Below, one piece after another: positions 35,551 through 43,799 of a stretch of 64,000 nt of DNA (its first letter is position 1; each line of letters opens with the position of its first letter). The notes below the pieces were generated by a model. That model had not been told where the DNA came from. It ran no database searches and saw only the letters and a program-made list of their open reading frames with translations. This DNA comes from Streptomyces humidus (lineage in GTDB: Bacteria; Actinomycetota; Actinomycetes; Streptomycetales; Streptomycetaceae). The stretch spans positions 1 through 64,000 of the forward strand of contig NZ_BMTL01000026.1 of the NCBI RefSeq assembly GCF_014649655.1. The letters run 5' to 3'. Both the position numbers and the translations under genes were made by a program.

Positions 35551-36192
35551 ATGAACGACGACCACGACCATGTGAACGGCGACCCGGCACCGGGCGGCGG
35601 ACGGCGGCGCCGGATCGGGATCCTGCTCTTCGACGGGGTCGAGGAGCTGGACGCCGTCGGCCCCTGGGAGGTGCTGTCCGCCTGGACGCGGCAGCACCCC
35701 GAGGACGGCTGGGACGCCTTCTGCCTCTCGTCCGACGGCCGGCCCGTCCGGGGCGCCAAGACCCTGGTGCTCGGCGCGCACCACTCGATCGACGACGCGC
35801 CGGCCATGGACGTCCTGGTCCACCCCGGTGGACCGGGCACCAGGCCGATGCTGCACGACCGGGGCCACCTCGACTGGGTCCGCCGGCAGCGCGCCTCGGT
35901 TCCCCTGATGACGTCGGTCTGCACCGGCAGCCTGGTCTACGCGGCAGCCGGTTTGCTGGTCGGCCGCAGGGCGACCACGCACTGGGCCTCGCTCAACACG
36001 CTCTCCGAGCTGGACCCCACGGTCGTCACCGACGTCAGCTCGCGATTCGTCGACGACGGCGACCTGATCACCAGCGCCGGGGTCAGCGCCGGCATCGACA
36101 TGGCGCTGCACCTCGTGGCCCGGCTCACCGACGTCGAGCGCTCCCGGAAGGTCCGCCGCGAGATCCAGTACGACCCCCTGCCCCCGTTCTGA
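35551..36192 (+). CDS. DJ-1/PfpI family protein
   Basis: 213 residues with a flavodoxin-like DJ-1/PfpI fold: RIGILLFDGVEELDAVGPWE (about 21-40), the HPGGPGTR loop, and the nucleophile elbow SVCTGSLVYAAAGLLVGR with Cys near 130 followed by ATTHWA. The pattern resembles isonitrile hydratase-type and AraC-associated DJ-1 members. ATG 35551 is preferred to GTG 35536 because GTGAGGATTC provides a good ribosome site just before it. Followed 30 bp later by the MDR oxidoreductase gene in the same direction; the two probably form an operon responding to electrophile or aldehyde stress. Confidence 0.83.
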   Translation: MNDDHDHVNGDPAPGGGRRRRIGILLFDGVEELDAVGPWEVLSAWTRQHPEDGWDAFCLSSDGRPVRGAKTLVLGAHHSIDDAPAMDVLVHPGGPGTRPMLHDRGHLDWVRRQRASVPLMTSVCTGSLVYAAAGLLVGRRATTHWASLNTLSELDPTVVTDVSSRFVDDGDLITSAGVSAGIDMALHLVARLTDVERSRKVRREIQYDPLPPF

Positions 36193-36222
36193 CGAGCACT
36201 CCGACAAGCAAGGAGACCTGTG

Positions 36223-37218
36223 ATGTCGTCCCCCTCCCACCGCACCATGCGCGCGATCGTCCAGCATCGCTACGGCACCGCCGAGGTCCTGGAGGTCGGC
36301 CGTGTCCCGCGTCCGGCGGTCGGCGAGCACGATGTGCTCGTCGAGGTCCGCGCGGCCGGTCTGGACCGTGGCACCGAGCATCTGATCAACGGCAGGCCCT
36401 ACGCCATGCGGCTGGCGTTCGGCATGACGCGCCCGAGGAACCCCGTCCCCGGCCGCGACGTGGCCGGCACCGTCGTCGAGGTCGGCGCGGCGGTCACACG
36501 GTTCGCCGTCGGTGACGAGGTCTACGGTGTCGCCCCGGGATCGTTCGCCGAGTACGCGGTCGCCCGGGAGTCCCGGCTCGCCCTCAAGCCCGCCAGTCTC
36601 TCGTTCACCCAGGCTGCCGTCGTCCCCGTGTCGGGTGCGACCGCGCTGCGGGCACTCGTCGACGTCGGGCGGGTCCGGGCCGGCCAGTCCGTCCTGGTGA
36701 TCGGTGCCTCCGGCGGCGTCGGGAGCTACGCCGTCCAGCTCGCGAAGGCGTTCGAGGCGGAGGTCATCGGCGTCTGCAGCGCCGCGAAGGCGGACCTGGT
36801 CACGTCGCTCGGAGCCGACCGCGTCATCGACTACGCCCGGGAAGACTTCGCGGACGGATCCCGCCGGTACGACCTCGTCCTCGACATCGCGGGCAACCCC
36901 TCACTGAGGCGGCTGCGGCGAGCTCTTCGGCCCCGAGGGACCGCCGTGTTCGTCGGGGGCGAGGACGCCGGTGCGCTCATCGGCATGGGAAGGCAGCTGC
37001 GGGGTGTGCTGCTCTCCGTCTTCCTCAGGCAGCGCCTCGCGCTGCTGGTCGCCGAGGAACGCGCCGCCGACTACGACCGGCTCACCGGATTGATCGAGGC
37101 CGGCCGGCTCGTCCCCAGCATCGACCGGGTATATCCGCTCGAGGACGCGCCGCTCGCCGTGCGGGAGCTCGCGGCGGGGAGCGTCCGCGGCAAGATCGCC
37201 ATCATCGTGGACCGGTGA
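36223..37218 (+). CDS. NAD(P)-dependent MDR alcohol dehydrogenase/quinone reductase
   Basis: 331 residues, MDR superfamily. The GroES-like half includes PRNPVPGRDVAGTVVEVG (about 67-84) and GDEVYGVAPGSFAEY; the Rossmann motif is VLVIGASGGVGSYAVQLA (about 155-172). Zinc cysteines are absent, as in NADPH:quinone or enone reductases. AAGGAG precedes ATG 36223 (a GTG lies immediately upstream). Second gene of the operon with the DJ-1 protein. The stop codon lies in the first unit of a 12-bp tandem repeat. Confidence 0.85.
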   Translation: MSSPSHRTMRAIVQHRYGTAEVLEVGRVPRPAVGEHDVLVEVRAAGLDRGTEHLINGRPYAMRLAFGMTRPRNPVPGRDVAGTVVEVGAAVTRFAVGDEVYGVAPGSFAEYAVARESRLALKPASLSFTQAAVVPVSGATALRALVDVGRVRAGQSVLVIGASGGVGSYAVQLAKAFEAEVIGVCSAAKADLVTSLGADRVIDYAREDFADGSRRYDLVLDIAGNPSLRRLRRALRPRGTAVFVGGEDAGALIGMGRQLRGVLLSVFLRQRLALLVAEERAADYDRLTGLIEAGRLVPSIDRVYPLEDAPLAVRELAAGSVRGKIAIIVDR

Positions 37219-37246
37219 CAGGACCGGTGACAGGACCGGTGACAGG
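37211..37246. repeat. 12-bp tandem repeat, three units
   Basis: ACCGGTGACAGG repeated three times without change across the stop codon of the MDR gene. Probably recent slippage; no function evident. Confidence 0.8.
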
Positions 37247-37480
37247 CCCCGCGCAGCGGTCCGACCGCCGCACGGGCACGGACACGGATCGGCCGATCCG
37301 GAAGACGCACCACCGTTCGATCGGTACGGCGCCCCGGACCAACCCCCGCGCCGCACCCCTCGGGAGAGCACCCCGAGCGTGCGGTGCGAACGGGAGCCCC
37401 GGCCCCGGCGGGTCGGCAGGCTCGGCAGCGGCTCACGCCCGGCCGGCGACGGTGCCTCCCTGGCCGAGGCGGTTCACGAG

Positions 37481-38083
37481 TCAGTCTCCGTCACCGCCGC
37501 GGCCCTTGGGCCGGGCCCGCACATGCATGCGTTCGCCCTGTCGGCCCAGCACGGACAGCACCTCGCACGGCGCCTCGCCGGTGGTGCCGAACCAGTGCGG
37601 CACCCGGGTGTCGAACTCGGCGACCTCGCTCGGGCCGAGGACGAGGTCGTGGTCACCGATGACGATGCGCAGCTTCCCGGAGATGACGTAGAGCCATTCG
37701 TAGCCCTCGTGCGTCTTCAGTTCGACCTTGTTCTTCGTCGTGGGTATGACGATCTTCCACACCTGGACGGCGCCCGGCTGGCGCGTCAGGGGAATGACGG
37801 TACGGCCGTGGACCTGGTGCGCCTTAAGCCGCACCCGGGGGTCGCCCACCTCCGGTGCCCCGACGAGTTCGTCCAGCGGCACGCCGTACACGTGCGCCAG
37901 GGGCAGCAGCAGTTCCAGGTTCGGTTTGCGCTGGCCGGTCTCCAGCCGCGACAGAGTGCTCTTCGAGATGCCCGTCGCGCCGGCCAGCTCCGCGAGGCTG
38001 ATGTCGCGCTGCGCGCGGATCCGCTTCAGCCGCGGTCCCACCTCGCCGAGTGCGGCGGTGATGCGTTCGTTCCGGTCGTCCAT
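37481..38083 (-). CDS. XRE-cupin transcriptional regulator
   Basis: 200 residues from ATG 38083, which follows a GGGGGAC ribosome-site-like stretch; earlier starts would read through the promoter. An N-terminal XRE helix-turn-helix (AELAGATGISKSTLSRLETG, about 31-50) is followed by a C-terminal cupin (THEGYEWLYVISGKLRIVIG, about 123-142, and a PHWFGTT His). Such HTH-cupin proteins respond to a small ligand in the barrel. It is divergent from the thioredoxin-reductase-like gene at 38152 and probably controls it. Confidence 0.83.
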   Translation of the reverse strand: MDDRNERITAALGEVGPRLKRIRAQRDISLAELAGATGISKSTLSRLETGQRKPNLELLLPLAHVYGVPLDELVGAPEVGDPRVRLKAHQVHGRTVIPLTRQPGAVQVWKIVIPTTKNKVELKTHEGYEWLYVISGKLRIVIGDHDLVLGPSEVAEFDTRVPHWFGTTGEAPCEVLSVLGRQGERMHVRARPKGRGGDGD

Positions 38084-38151
38084 GTCCCCCAGCGAACCGC
38101 GCGCGTCCCGGTTCCGGCAACAAATGTCGCTGCTCACGAGAAGGCGGTCGC

Positions 38152-39099
38152 ATGCTCCCAGGCATGAACACCTACGACATCGCAGTCATCGGCGGCGGAG
38201 CCGCCGGTCTCTCCGCGGCCCTGGTCCTGGCCCGCGCACGCCGAGAGGTCGTCGTCATCGACGACGGCCGGCCCCGCAACGCCCCGGCCACGCACATGCA
38301 GGGCTTCCTCTCCCGCGACGGCATGCCGCCGGCCGGCCTCCTCGCGGTCGGACGGGCCGAGGTGGCCGGTTACGGCGGAGAGTTCGTCGACCAGACGGTC
38401 AGCGGCCTCATGCGGTCGCCGAACGGAACGTTCGGAGTCCTCCTCAAGGACGGCGGCACCCTGCTCGCCCGACGGGTGCTGGTCACCACCGGCCTGAGCG
38501 ACCGGCTCCCCGACATCGCGGGCGTGGTCGAGCGGTGGGGACGCGATCTGCTGCACTGTCCCTACTGCCACGGCCACGAGGTCCGTGACCAGCCCCTCGG
38601 CGTCCTCGGAGGGACCCCGGGTGCCGTCCAGCACGCGCTCCTGATCCGGCAGTGGAGTCCGGACGTCGTCTTCTTCGCCCACACCACCGAGCTCACCGAT
38701 TCCGACCGCGAACGGCTCACCGCCCGCGCCATCGGCATCGTCGAGGGCGAGGTGGACCGCCTGGTCGTCGAGGACGACCGGCTCTGCGCGGTGGAGCTCG
38801 TCGACGGCCGCCGCGTCCCGCGCACCGCGGTGTTCGTGCGGCCCGAGTTCGTCGGCAACAACGCCCTCGTCCGCGGCCTCGGCGCCCGGACCGACGACGC
38901 CGGATGGCCGCTCGTCGACGCCGGCGGCCTCACCTCGGTGCCCGGCCTCTGGGCGGCCGGCAACGCCGTGAACCCGCGGGCGCAGGTCATCACCGCCGCG
39001 GGCGAGGGCTCCGCCGCCGCGATCGCGATGAACAACGACCTCGCCGAGGAGGACGTGCGGGACGCCGTCGAGGCGTTCCGCACGGTCCGGCCCACCTGA
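38152..39099 (+). CDS. Thioredoxin-reductase-like FAD oxidoreductase
   Basis: 315 residues. FAD Rossmann motif DIAVIGGGAAGLSAALV near the N-terminus, a redox CxxC (LLHCPYCHGHE, about 140-150), and a C-terminal FAD segment (PGLWAAGNAVNPRAQVITAA). The second nucleotide-binding motif (GVLGGTPGAVQHAL) departs from a clean GxGxxA, so NADPH use is not certain; it may belong to the group used in dithiol formation or as ferredoxin-linked reductases. ATG 38152 has GAGAAGG seven bases upstream; ATG 38164 is an alternative. Two membrane-protein genes follow in the same direction and may share its transcript. Confidence 0.83.
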   Translation: MLPGMNTYDIAVIGGGAAGLSAALVLARARREVVVIDDGRPRNAPATHMQGFLSRDGMPPAGLLAVGRAEVAGYGGEFVDQTVSGLMRSPNGTFGVLLKDGGTLLARRVLVTTGLSDRLPDIAGVVERWGRDLLHCPYCHGHEVRDQPLGVLGGTPGAVQHALLIRQWSPDVVFFAHTTELTDSDRERLTARAIGIVEGEVDRLVVEDDRLCAVELVDGRRVPRTAVFVRPEFVGNNALVRGLGARTDDAGWPLVDAGGLTSVPGLWAAGNAVNPRAQVITAAGEGSAAAIAMNNDLAEEDVRDAVEAFRTVRPT

Positions 39100-39190
39100 T
39101 CCGGCAACGCGGACCACTGACTCGTCCCCCAACGCGGCCCACCTGATCCGACAACGTCCGCCACCCACGATCCGAACGAGAGGCACCACC

Positions 39191-39439
39191 ATGTCCGACA
39201 AGAACACCCCCCGGGTCGGACCGCCGACCAAGCACCAGCTCGCGCTGATGATCTGGCTCTGCGTCTTCCCCACCCTGGCTCTGCTCAACGTGACGCTCGC
39301 CGGCTGGCTGAGCCCCATGTCCACGCTGCTGCGCACCTTCGTGCTCGCCACCATCGCCGTCCCGATCGTCATCTACGGCCTCATGCCGCAACTGCACAAG
39401 ATCCGCGTCAGAGTCCTGTCCGCACGGAGCACGTCATGA
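39191..39439 (+). CDS. Small two-helix membrane protein (DUF2798-like)
   Basis: 82 residues with two hydrophobic helices (LALMIWLCVFPTLALLNVTL and LLRTFVLATIAVPIVIYGL) and a basic tail. Length and layout resemble DUF2798-type proteins. A GAGAGGCACCACC ribosome site precedes ATG 39191. It overlaps the next gene by ATGA, so the two are translationally coupled. Function unknown. Confidence 0.7.
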   Translation: MSDKNTPRVGPPTKHQLALMIWLCVFPTLALLNVTLAGWLSPMSTLLRTFVLATIAVPIVIYGLMPQLHKIRVRVLSARSTS

Positions 39440-40134
39440 GCAAAGATCGCCGCGTCGCCCTCCTCGGCGGCATCGCCTACCTGATCACCTTCGCGGCCTC
39501 GATCCCGGCACTGCCGCTGCTGGAACCCGTCACCGACCACGCCGACTACGTACTGGGCGCCGGCCAGGACACCCAGGTCGTCCTCGGCGGCGTCATGGAA
39601 CTGGTCACCGCCTTCGCCTGTGTCGCCACCGCCCTCGCCCTCTACCCGGTGACCCGTCGGGTCAGCAGGACCGCGGCGCTCGGGTTCGTCTCCTCCCGCC
39701 TGGTCGAAGCCGGTCTCATCCTCGTCGGCGTCGTCAGCGTCCTGTCGGTCGTCACCCTCCGTCAGGACCTCGGCGGCGGCACCGGCGCACCGGCCGGCCT
39801 GACCACCGTCGCCCAAGCCCTGGTCGACGTACGCGACTGGACGTTCCTCTTCGGCCCCGGAATCATGCCCGCCGTCAACGCCCTGTTCCTCGGAACCGTG
39901 CTGTACCGGGCCGGCCTGGTCCCCCGCTCGCTTCCCGTCCTCGGACTCATCGGTGCGCCTCTTCTCGTCGCCAAGAGCATGGTGGTCGCCTTCGGCGGCA
40001 TGGACGACCTCTCCGTCGTCAGCCTGCTGCTCACCCTCCCCATCGCGGCCTGGGAGTTCGGGCTCGGCCTCTGGCTGACGTTCAAGGGCTTCCGTCCCTC
40101 GCCCGTCCTGAGCCGTGACAGCGCACCGGCGTGA
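39436..40134 (+). CDS. DUF4386-family membrane protein
   Basis: 232 residues, about six hydrophobic segments. The start RVALLGGIAYLITFAASIPA, the VLGGVMELVTAFACVATALA helix and the closing AAWEFGLGLWLTFKGF match DUF4386-family proteins. Coupled to the small membrane protein upstream. No catalytic motif is evident; biological role unknown. Confidence 0.75.
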   Translation: MSKDRRVALLGGIAYLITFAASIPALPLLEPVTDHADYVLGAGQDTQVVLGGVMELVTAFACVATALALYPVTRRVSRTAALGFVSSRLVEAGLILVGVVSVLSVVTLRQDLGGGTGAPAGLTTVAQALVDVRDWTFLFGPGIMPAVNALFLGTVLYRAGLVPRSLPVLGLIGAPLLVAKSMVVAFGGMDDLSVVSLLLTLPIAAWEFGLGLWLTFKGFRPSPVLSRDSAPA

Positions 40135-40580
40135 AGCCGGGCTTCCGGCCCCGGCGCCTCCTCCCCCGCGCGAAGCGAACCAACGAACGCGTCCAGCTGG
40201 GGTGGGTGTCGGACGGTGCCGGCCGGCTGGCGGGCGGCAGCGCCTGCGGCACGCGAGATGACGTCGGTCAGCGGGGCGTGTGATGCGGTGGCCGCCGACG
40301 GGAGCGTACGGGCCTACCGTCCCGTTCGGTGGCCGCCGTGCCGGCTACGGCGTCGAACCCGACCACGCTGCCGTGCTTGCCGTCCCCCGCCTCGCTGCCC
40401 GGCACGCCGCCGACCAGACCCGCGACGACCGCCCGGCCTACGGGTGAGCGGGCCGGGCGGGATGCCGAGGTGCTCGTGCAGCCGCGTCCGGGAACGGGCC
40501 GGGCCCGGCAGCATATGAAGCGGCGCCGACAGCGCCGTCCCGCGCACCGGCGACACCGCTGGCGGAGGGGTGGCACAGCC
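40135..40580. other. GC-rich stretch without a supported gene
   Basis: Several frames are open only because of extreme GC content, and none shows a protein family or ribosome site. It lies between two converging transcription units. Confidence 0.4.
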
Positions 40581-41299
40581 TCAGGTTCTTCGGGGAGCGG
40601 GGGCTGACGACGCTGGGGGATCGCGCCGGGTGATTAGGGTGCGGCCGATCCGCTGGAGTTCTTCGTCGTGGTCGATGCTCTGGAATCTGCCGCCGCGCCG
40701 GGGCAGGGCCAGTTGCTCGCGGAGCAGGGGCAGGGCCGGCGCCGCAAGGGGGGGCCCATGCGGTCCAGGCAGGCCACGACGTGGTTGGCCGTCGCAGGGT
40801 TCTTGGCCATGGCCTGCAGCAGGGCGTCCAGGACGGCCGGTGCCTCGGTCTCACCGTCGATCTCCCACAGTGCGGCGGCGCAACGCACCCGAACCCATTC
40901 GTAGTGGTGTGCCAGGAGGCCTCGCAGGCGCGGCAGTGCGACGGAGGCGGGCGGGCCTATCTCGCCGAGCAGATCAGCCGCGTCACTGATGCAGAAGGTG
41001 ATCGGGTCGTCGAGGAGGCCGAGCAGGAGCGGCATGACCTAGGTCAGGTTTTCGCCGGCGGCCCATAGCGCGGCGACGGCGGCGGACCGTACGTGTGCGT
41101 CGGCGGCGGTGGTCAGCGAGCGGATCGTGTCCAGCGCTTCGGCTGCCGCCGGGCCGAACGCCCCCAGTGCCTTCAGGGCCGATTGCGTGACGCCGTGCTG
41201 CTCATGGCGCACCGCGGCGCCGAGCGTGTCCACCACCGCAGGAACCGCGGCCGGGTCGCCCAGCGCGGCCAGGGCGGCCAGGATCGCGTCGGCGCTCAT
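40581..41299 (-). pseudogene. HEAT-repeat protein with nonsense codon and frameshift
   Basis: HEAT-like helical repeats are visible: AAVPAVVDTLGAAVR, TQSALKALGAFGPAAAEAL, HVRSAAVAALWAAGE, then LLLGLLDDPITFCISDAADL, VALPRLRGLLAHHYEWVRVR, APAVLDALLQAMAKN. An in-frame TAG at 41039-41041 interrupts it after GENLT. Near 40747 a run of seven G should have eight; with one more base it continues LAAPALPLLREQLALPRRGG to a stop at 40581. A protein-interaction scaffold once; two independent lesions argue for decay. Confidence 0.65.
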
Positions 41300-41913
41300 C
41301 TCGGTCCACTGCTGCCGGAGCCCCCGGTCGGCGGCGTGCGTCAGGCCTTGGTGTGGGTGCTGGTGAGGTCGGTGTCGCGGCGGCTTGTGGAGGTTGCTGC
41401 CCGGAGCGCTGCCGGGGCGGGTGAGGAAGGGGCAGGATGCACTGGCCTGCTACCGGCCGTGGGGGACGTCGCTGAGCCGCTGCGGCGCAGCCGTGCCCGG
41501 CCCGGCCCGGCCCGGGTAGCGTGGAAGCATGACCAGGGGCGGACGGCAGCGGCGGGACGGATCCTCCAAGCGCGTGCAGCTCACCAGCGGGGACCGCGGT
41601 GGGCCAAAGGACAAGAAGACGCCGCGCCGTCCTCGAGCCCGCCTGAGGCGGTCCGCAGGACGCCCGTCCGGGTGAAGCGCTCTTCTCCGCCCTGCCGCTC
41701 CAGAGGGGCTGGCCACTGCAACCAGGGGTGGCTTCAACGGTTTCCGGCCAGAAGTGGCCCCGGCTTCCGGGCAAAGTCGGCCCCCGGCTCACAGCCGGCT
41801 CATCGCAGTAGAGGGTGTAGCCGGGGTCTGTCGGTTTTCGAGATCGCTGGCACGGATTTCAGGCTCGGCTGCACTCCTGTCCGAGCGCGACGAGACGTGC
41901 GCCGCGGAACGAG
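41300..41913. other. Intergenic, no supported gene
   Basis: About 610 bases. A small basic frame at 41529-41675 (MTRGGRQRRDGSSKRVQL) follows a G-run leader but shows no family. The 41700-41800 part loosely resembles an IS21-type end, which would fit the IstB remnant at 42827, but I could not pair it with another end. Confidence 0.35.
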
Positions 41914-42372
41914 CTATGCACCCTCGTTGTCACCACGCAGGGAATGGATCATCCTCTGCAGGATCCGGAACGCGTCTGACTGCTCGGTCTCGGTCAGGCC
42001 GGCCAGCATTCTGGCCTCGACGGACCGGACGGCTGCGCTCGCCTTCTCGAGGCTTCGTCGGCCGCGAGGCGTGAGCCGCGTGGGGAGCACCTTCCCGACG
42101 GGTGGCTGCGCAGGCCTGGTCACGTAGCCGTCTCGTTCCAGGGCCTGGAGCAGCACGTTCATCGTCTGTCGTGTCACGAACGCGCCCCGCGCGAGCTCGG
42201 AGTTCGACAGGCCCGGTCGTTGCGCGAGCAGTTCGAGGCAGGAGTAGTGCGTCACGCTCATCCCGAGCGGCCGCAGCACTTCCTCCATGGCCGCGCGCAG
42301 GGCGCTCGACGACTCTTTCAGCAGGTAGCCCAGTGACGTCTCCAGGTCGACGCCGACACCTTCTTGACTCAT
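41914..42372 (-). CDS. MarR-family regulator
   Basis: 152 residues: GYLLKESSSALRAAMEEVL, the winged helix LSNSELARGAFVTRQTMNVL (about 55-74), ERDGYVTRPAQP and LTPRGRRSLEKA wing. Start ATG 42372 lies inside the first of two identical-arm palindromes (42372-42387 and 42400-42415), so it should repress itself and the divergent VOC gene. No lesions. Confidence 0.87.
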   Translation of the reverse strand: MSQEGVGVDLETSLGYLLKESSSALRAAMEEVLRPLGMSVTHYSCLELLAQRPGLSNSELARGAFVTRQTMNVLLQALERDGYVTRPAQPPVGKVLPTRLTPRGRRSLEKASAAVRSVEARMLAGLTETEQSDAFRILQRMIHSLRGDNEGA

Positions 42373-42415
42373 GTCAGCATTCTGACATACGTTGATGGAT
42401 GTCAGAAAACTGACA
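42372..42415. promoter_or_regulatory. Twin MarR operators
   Basis: TGTCAGCATTCTGACA (42372-42387) and TGTCAGAAAACTGACA (42400-42415) share the perfect inverted arms TGTCAG/CTGACA with a 4-bp centre; their starts are 28 bp apart. They fill the divergent promoter between the MarR and VOC genes; the first overlaps the MarR start codon. Confidence 0.8.
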
Positions 42416-42435
42416 CGAAAAGAAGGAGTGTCATC

Positions 42436-42804
42436 ATGCCCGCCACCGGCCCCGACTTCATCTCGCTCCAAGTGCGCGACCTCGACGCTTCGCAGGCGTT
42501 CTACGAGCAGCACCTGGGCCTCGTCCGCTCGTCGGCCGGACCTCCGCACGCCGTCGTCTTCGAGACGAAGCCGATCGCGTTCGCACTCCGCGACGTCATT
42601 CCCGGCACGGACCTCGCATCCGTCGCTCAGCCCGGCATAGGCGCCGCGATCTGGCTCCACGCCACCGACGTCCAGGCCATTCACGACACGCTCGTCGCCG
42701 ACGGTCACACCATCGTCTCCTCACCGATCGACGGCCCCTTCGGCCGGACCTTCACCTTCGCCGACCCCGACGGCTACCACGTCACACTCCACGACCGCGC
42801 CTGA
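42436..42804 (+). CDS. VOC/glyoxalase-fold protein
   Basis: 122 residues with paired beta-alpha-beta-beta-beta units: FISLQVRDLDASQAFYEQHL at the start and FTFADPDGYHVTLHD at the end. Metal-ligand positions are only partly conserved, so it could be a dioxygenase-like, glyoxalase-like or antibiotic-binding protein. AGAAGGAGTGTCATC precedes ATG 42436. Divergent from and presumably regulated by the MarR protein through the twin operators. Confidence 0.82.
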   Translation: MPATGPDFISLQVRDLDASQAFYEQHLGLVRSSAGPPHAVVFETKPIAFALRDVIPGTDLASVAQPGIGAAIWLHATDVQAIHDTLVADGHTIVSSPIDGPFGRTFTFADPDGYHVTLHDRA

Positions 42805-42826
42805 TCGACCGAACGACACCAGACGA

Positions 42827-43411
42827 TCAGGCTCGGCCCGTGCTCGCTCGCCATGACCGCTTGCGCGGTTGTTGCTGCTCGGCCTTCGTGCGGGCGAGTC
42901 GGCAGGACTCTGTGCCGGTTTCGATGACGGTGCCGTTGAAGGTGAGTCGGTCGACGATGCCCGCGCAGAGCCAGGGGTCGGTGAAGGTCTTGGTCCAGCC
43001 TCCGAACGATGCGTTCGAGGCGATCGCAACACAGTTCTTCTCCTCCCTTTCGGTCAGAACCTGGAACAGCATCTCGGCGCCTCGGCGGTCCAGTTCGAGG
43101 TAGCCCAGTTCATCGATGCAGAGCAGGTCGACGCGTCCGTAGCGGGCGATGGTCTTGGTCAGCCGCTTCTCGTCGGCGGCCTCGACGAGTTCGTTGACGA
43201 GCTTCGCGGCGAGCACGTAGCGGACGCGGAAGCCGGCCGCGCGGATCCGGCGTTCGGACCGTCGGCGGTCGCGGTCCTCGCACTCGGCCATGAGCAGTTC
43301 GGCGAGGAAGCCGCGGTAGGACAGGTGCTCGCGCTCGGCGCGGGCGACGGTGTCGGCGAACCGAGCCCGCATGGTCGGCAGACGCAGGACCCGGCAGGCG
43401 GTGTCCACCAC
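42827..43411 (-). pseudogene. IstB-like IS21 helper ATPase with Walker A region deleted
   Basis: 194 codons remain. The start (LRLPTMRARFADTVARAERE, then LSYRGFLAELLMAECEDRD) and the end (RYVLAAKLVNELVEAADEK, VDLLCIDELGYLELDRRGAE, VAIASNASFGGWTKTF) are good IstB sequence. However, RRIRAAGF joins directly to RVRYVLAAK, skipping the ~55 residues that carry the GTGK-type Walker A loop. The last ~25 residues are unlike IstB. No IstA is present. An in-frame internal deletion has disabled it. Confidence 0.78.
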
Positions 43412-43439
43412 CGTCGCCGTAGCGGGCCGTCAGTGACCG

Positions 43440-43616
43440 TCACGCGGGCTCCATCACCCAACAGGCCGAGCAGATCGGGTCGGTCGCATAGACGACACGC
43501 GTCGGCGTCAGCCTCGACACGTCGACGGGGACCGCCGTCGCGGGGGCGGTGGTGGCCGTGGTGTCCACCGCGCAGACACCTGTCTCGATGTCGCACAGGC
43601 CAGGATTCGCGTCCAT
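43440..43616 (-). pseudogene. DsbA-family thiol oxidoreductase, N-terminal fragment
   Basis: From ATG 43616 the minus strand encodes 58 residues ending at DPICSACWVMEPA and a TGA: a first strand (TRVVYATDPICSACW) with the CxxC of DsbA/FrnE-type proteins, preceded by a Cys-containing leader (GLCDIETGVCAVDT). The remaining ~150 residues are gone; the IstB remnant begins 28 bp further on. Confidence 0.6.
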
Positions 43617-43799
43617 CGTTCACTTCTTCTCGGCGCGTCCAGCACCTGGAGAGAACCCGCGGCCGGCGTTCCGTCAGCACCTTCCATGAGTGACCCACGT
43701 CACATGGACCGCGGAGAGGTGCATGCCGCGCGCCGGCCCGTGGCGAGGGTACCCGGGGCTCTGTGAGCCCACGGTCCGCCACGGGCCGACCGGCTCCGG
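43617..43799. other. Intergenic; left border of the catabolic locus
   Basis: No gene seen. It separates decayed DNA on the left from the intact permease gene on the right. Confidence 0.4.

Noticed and set aside
41529..41675. Small basic protein gene
   Set aside because: Starts with ATG but lacks a convincing ribosome site or relatives, and the surrounding DNA is degenerate.
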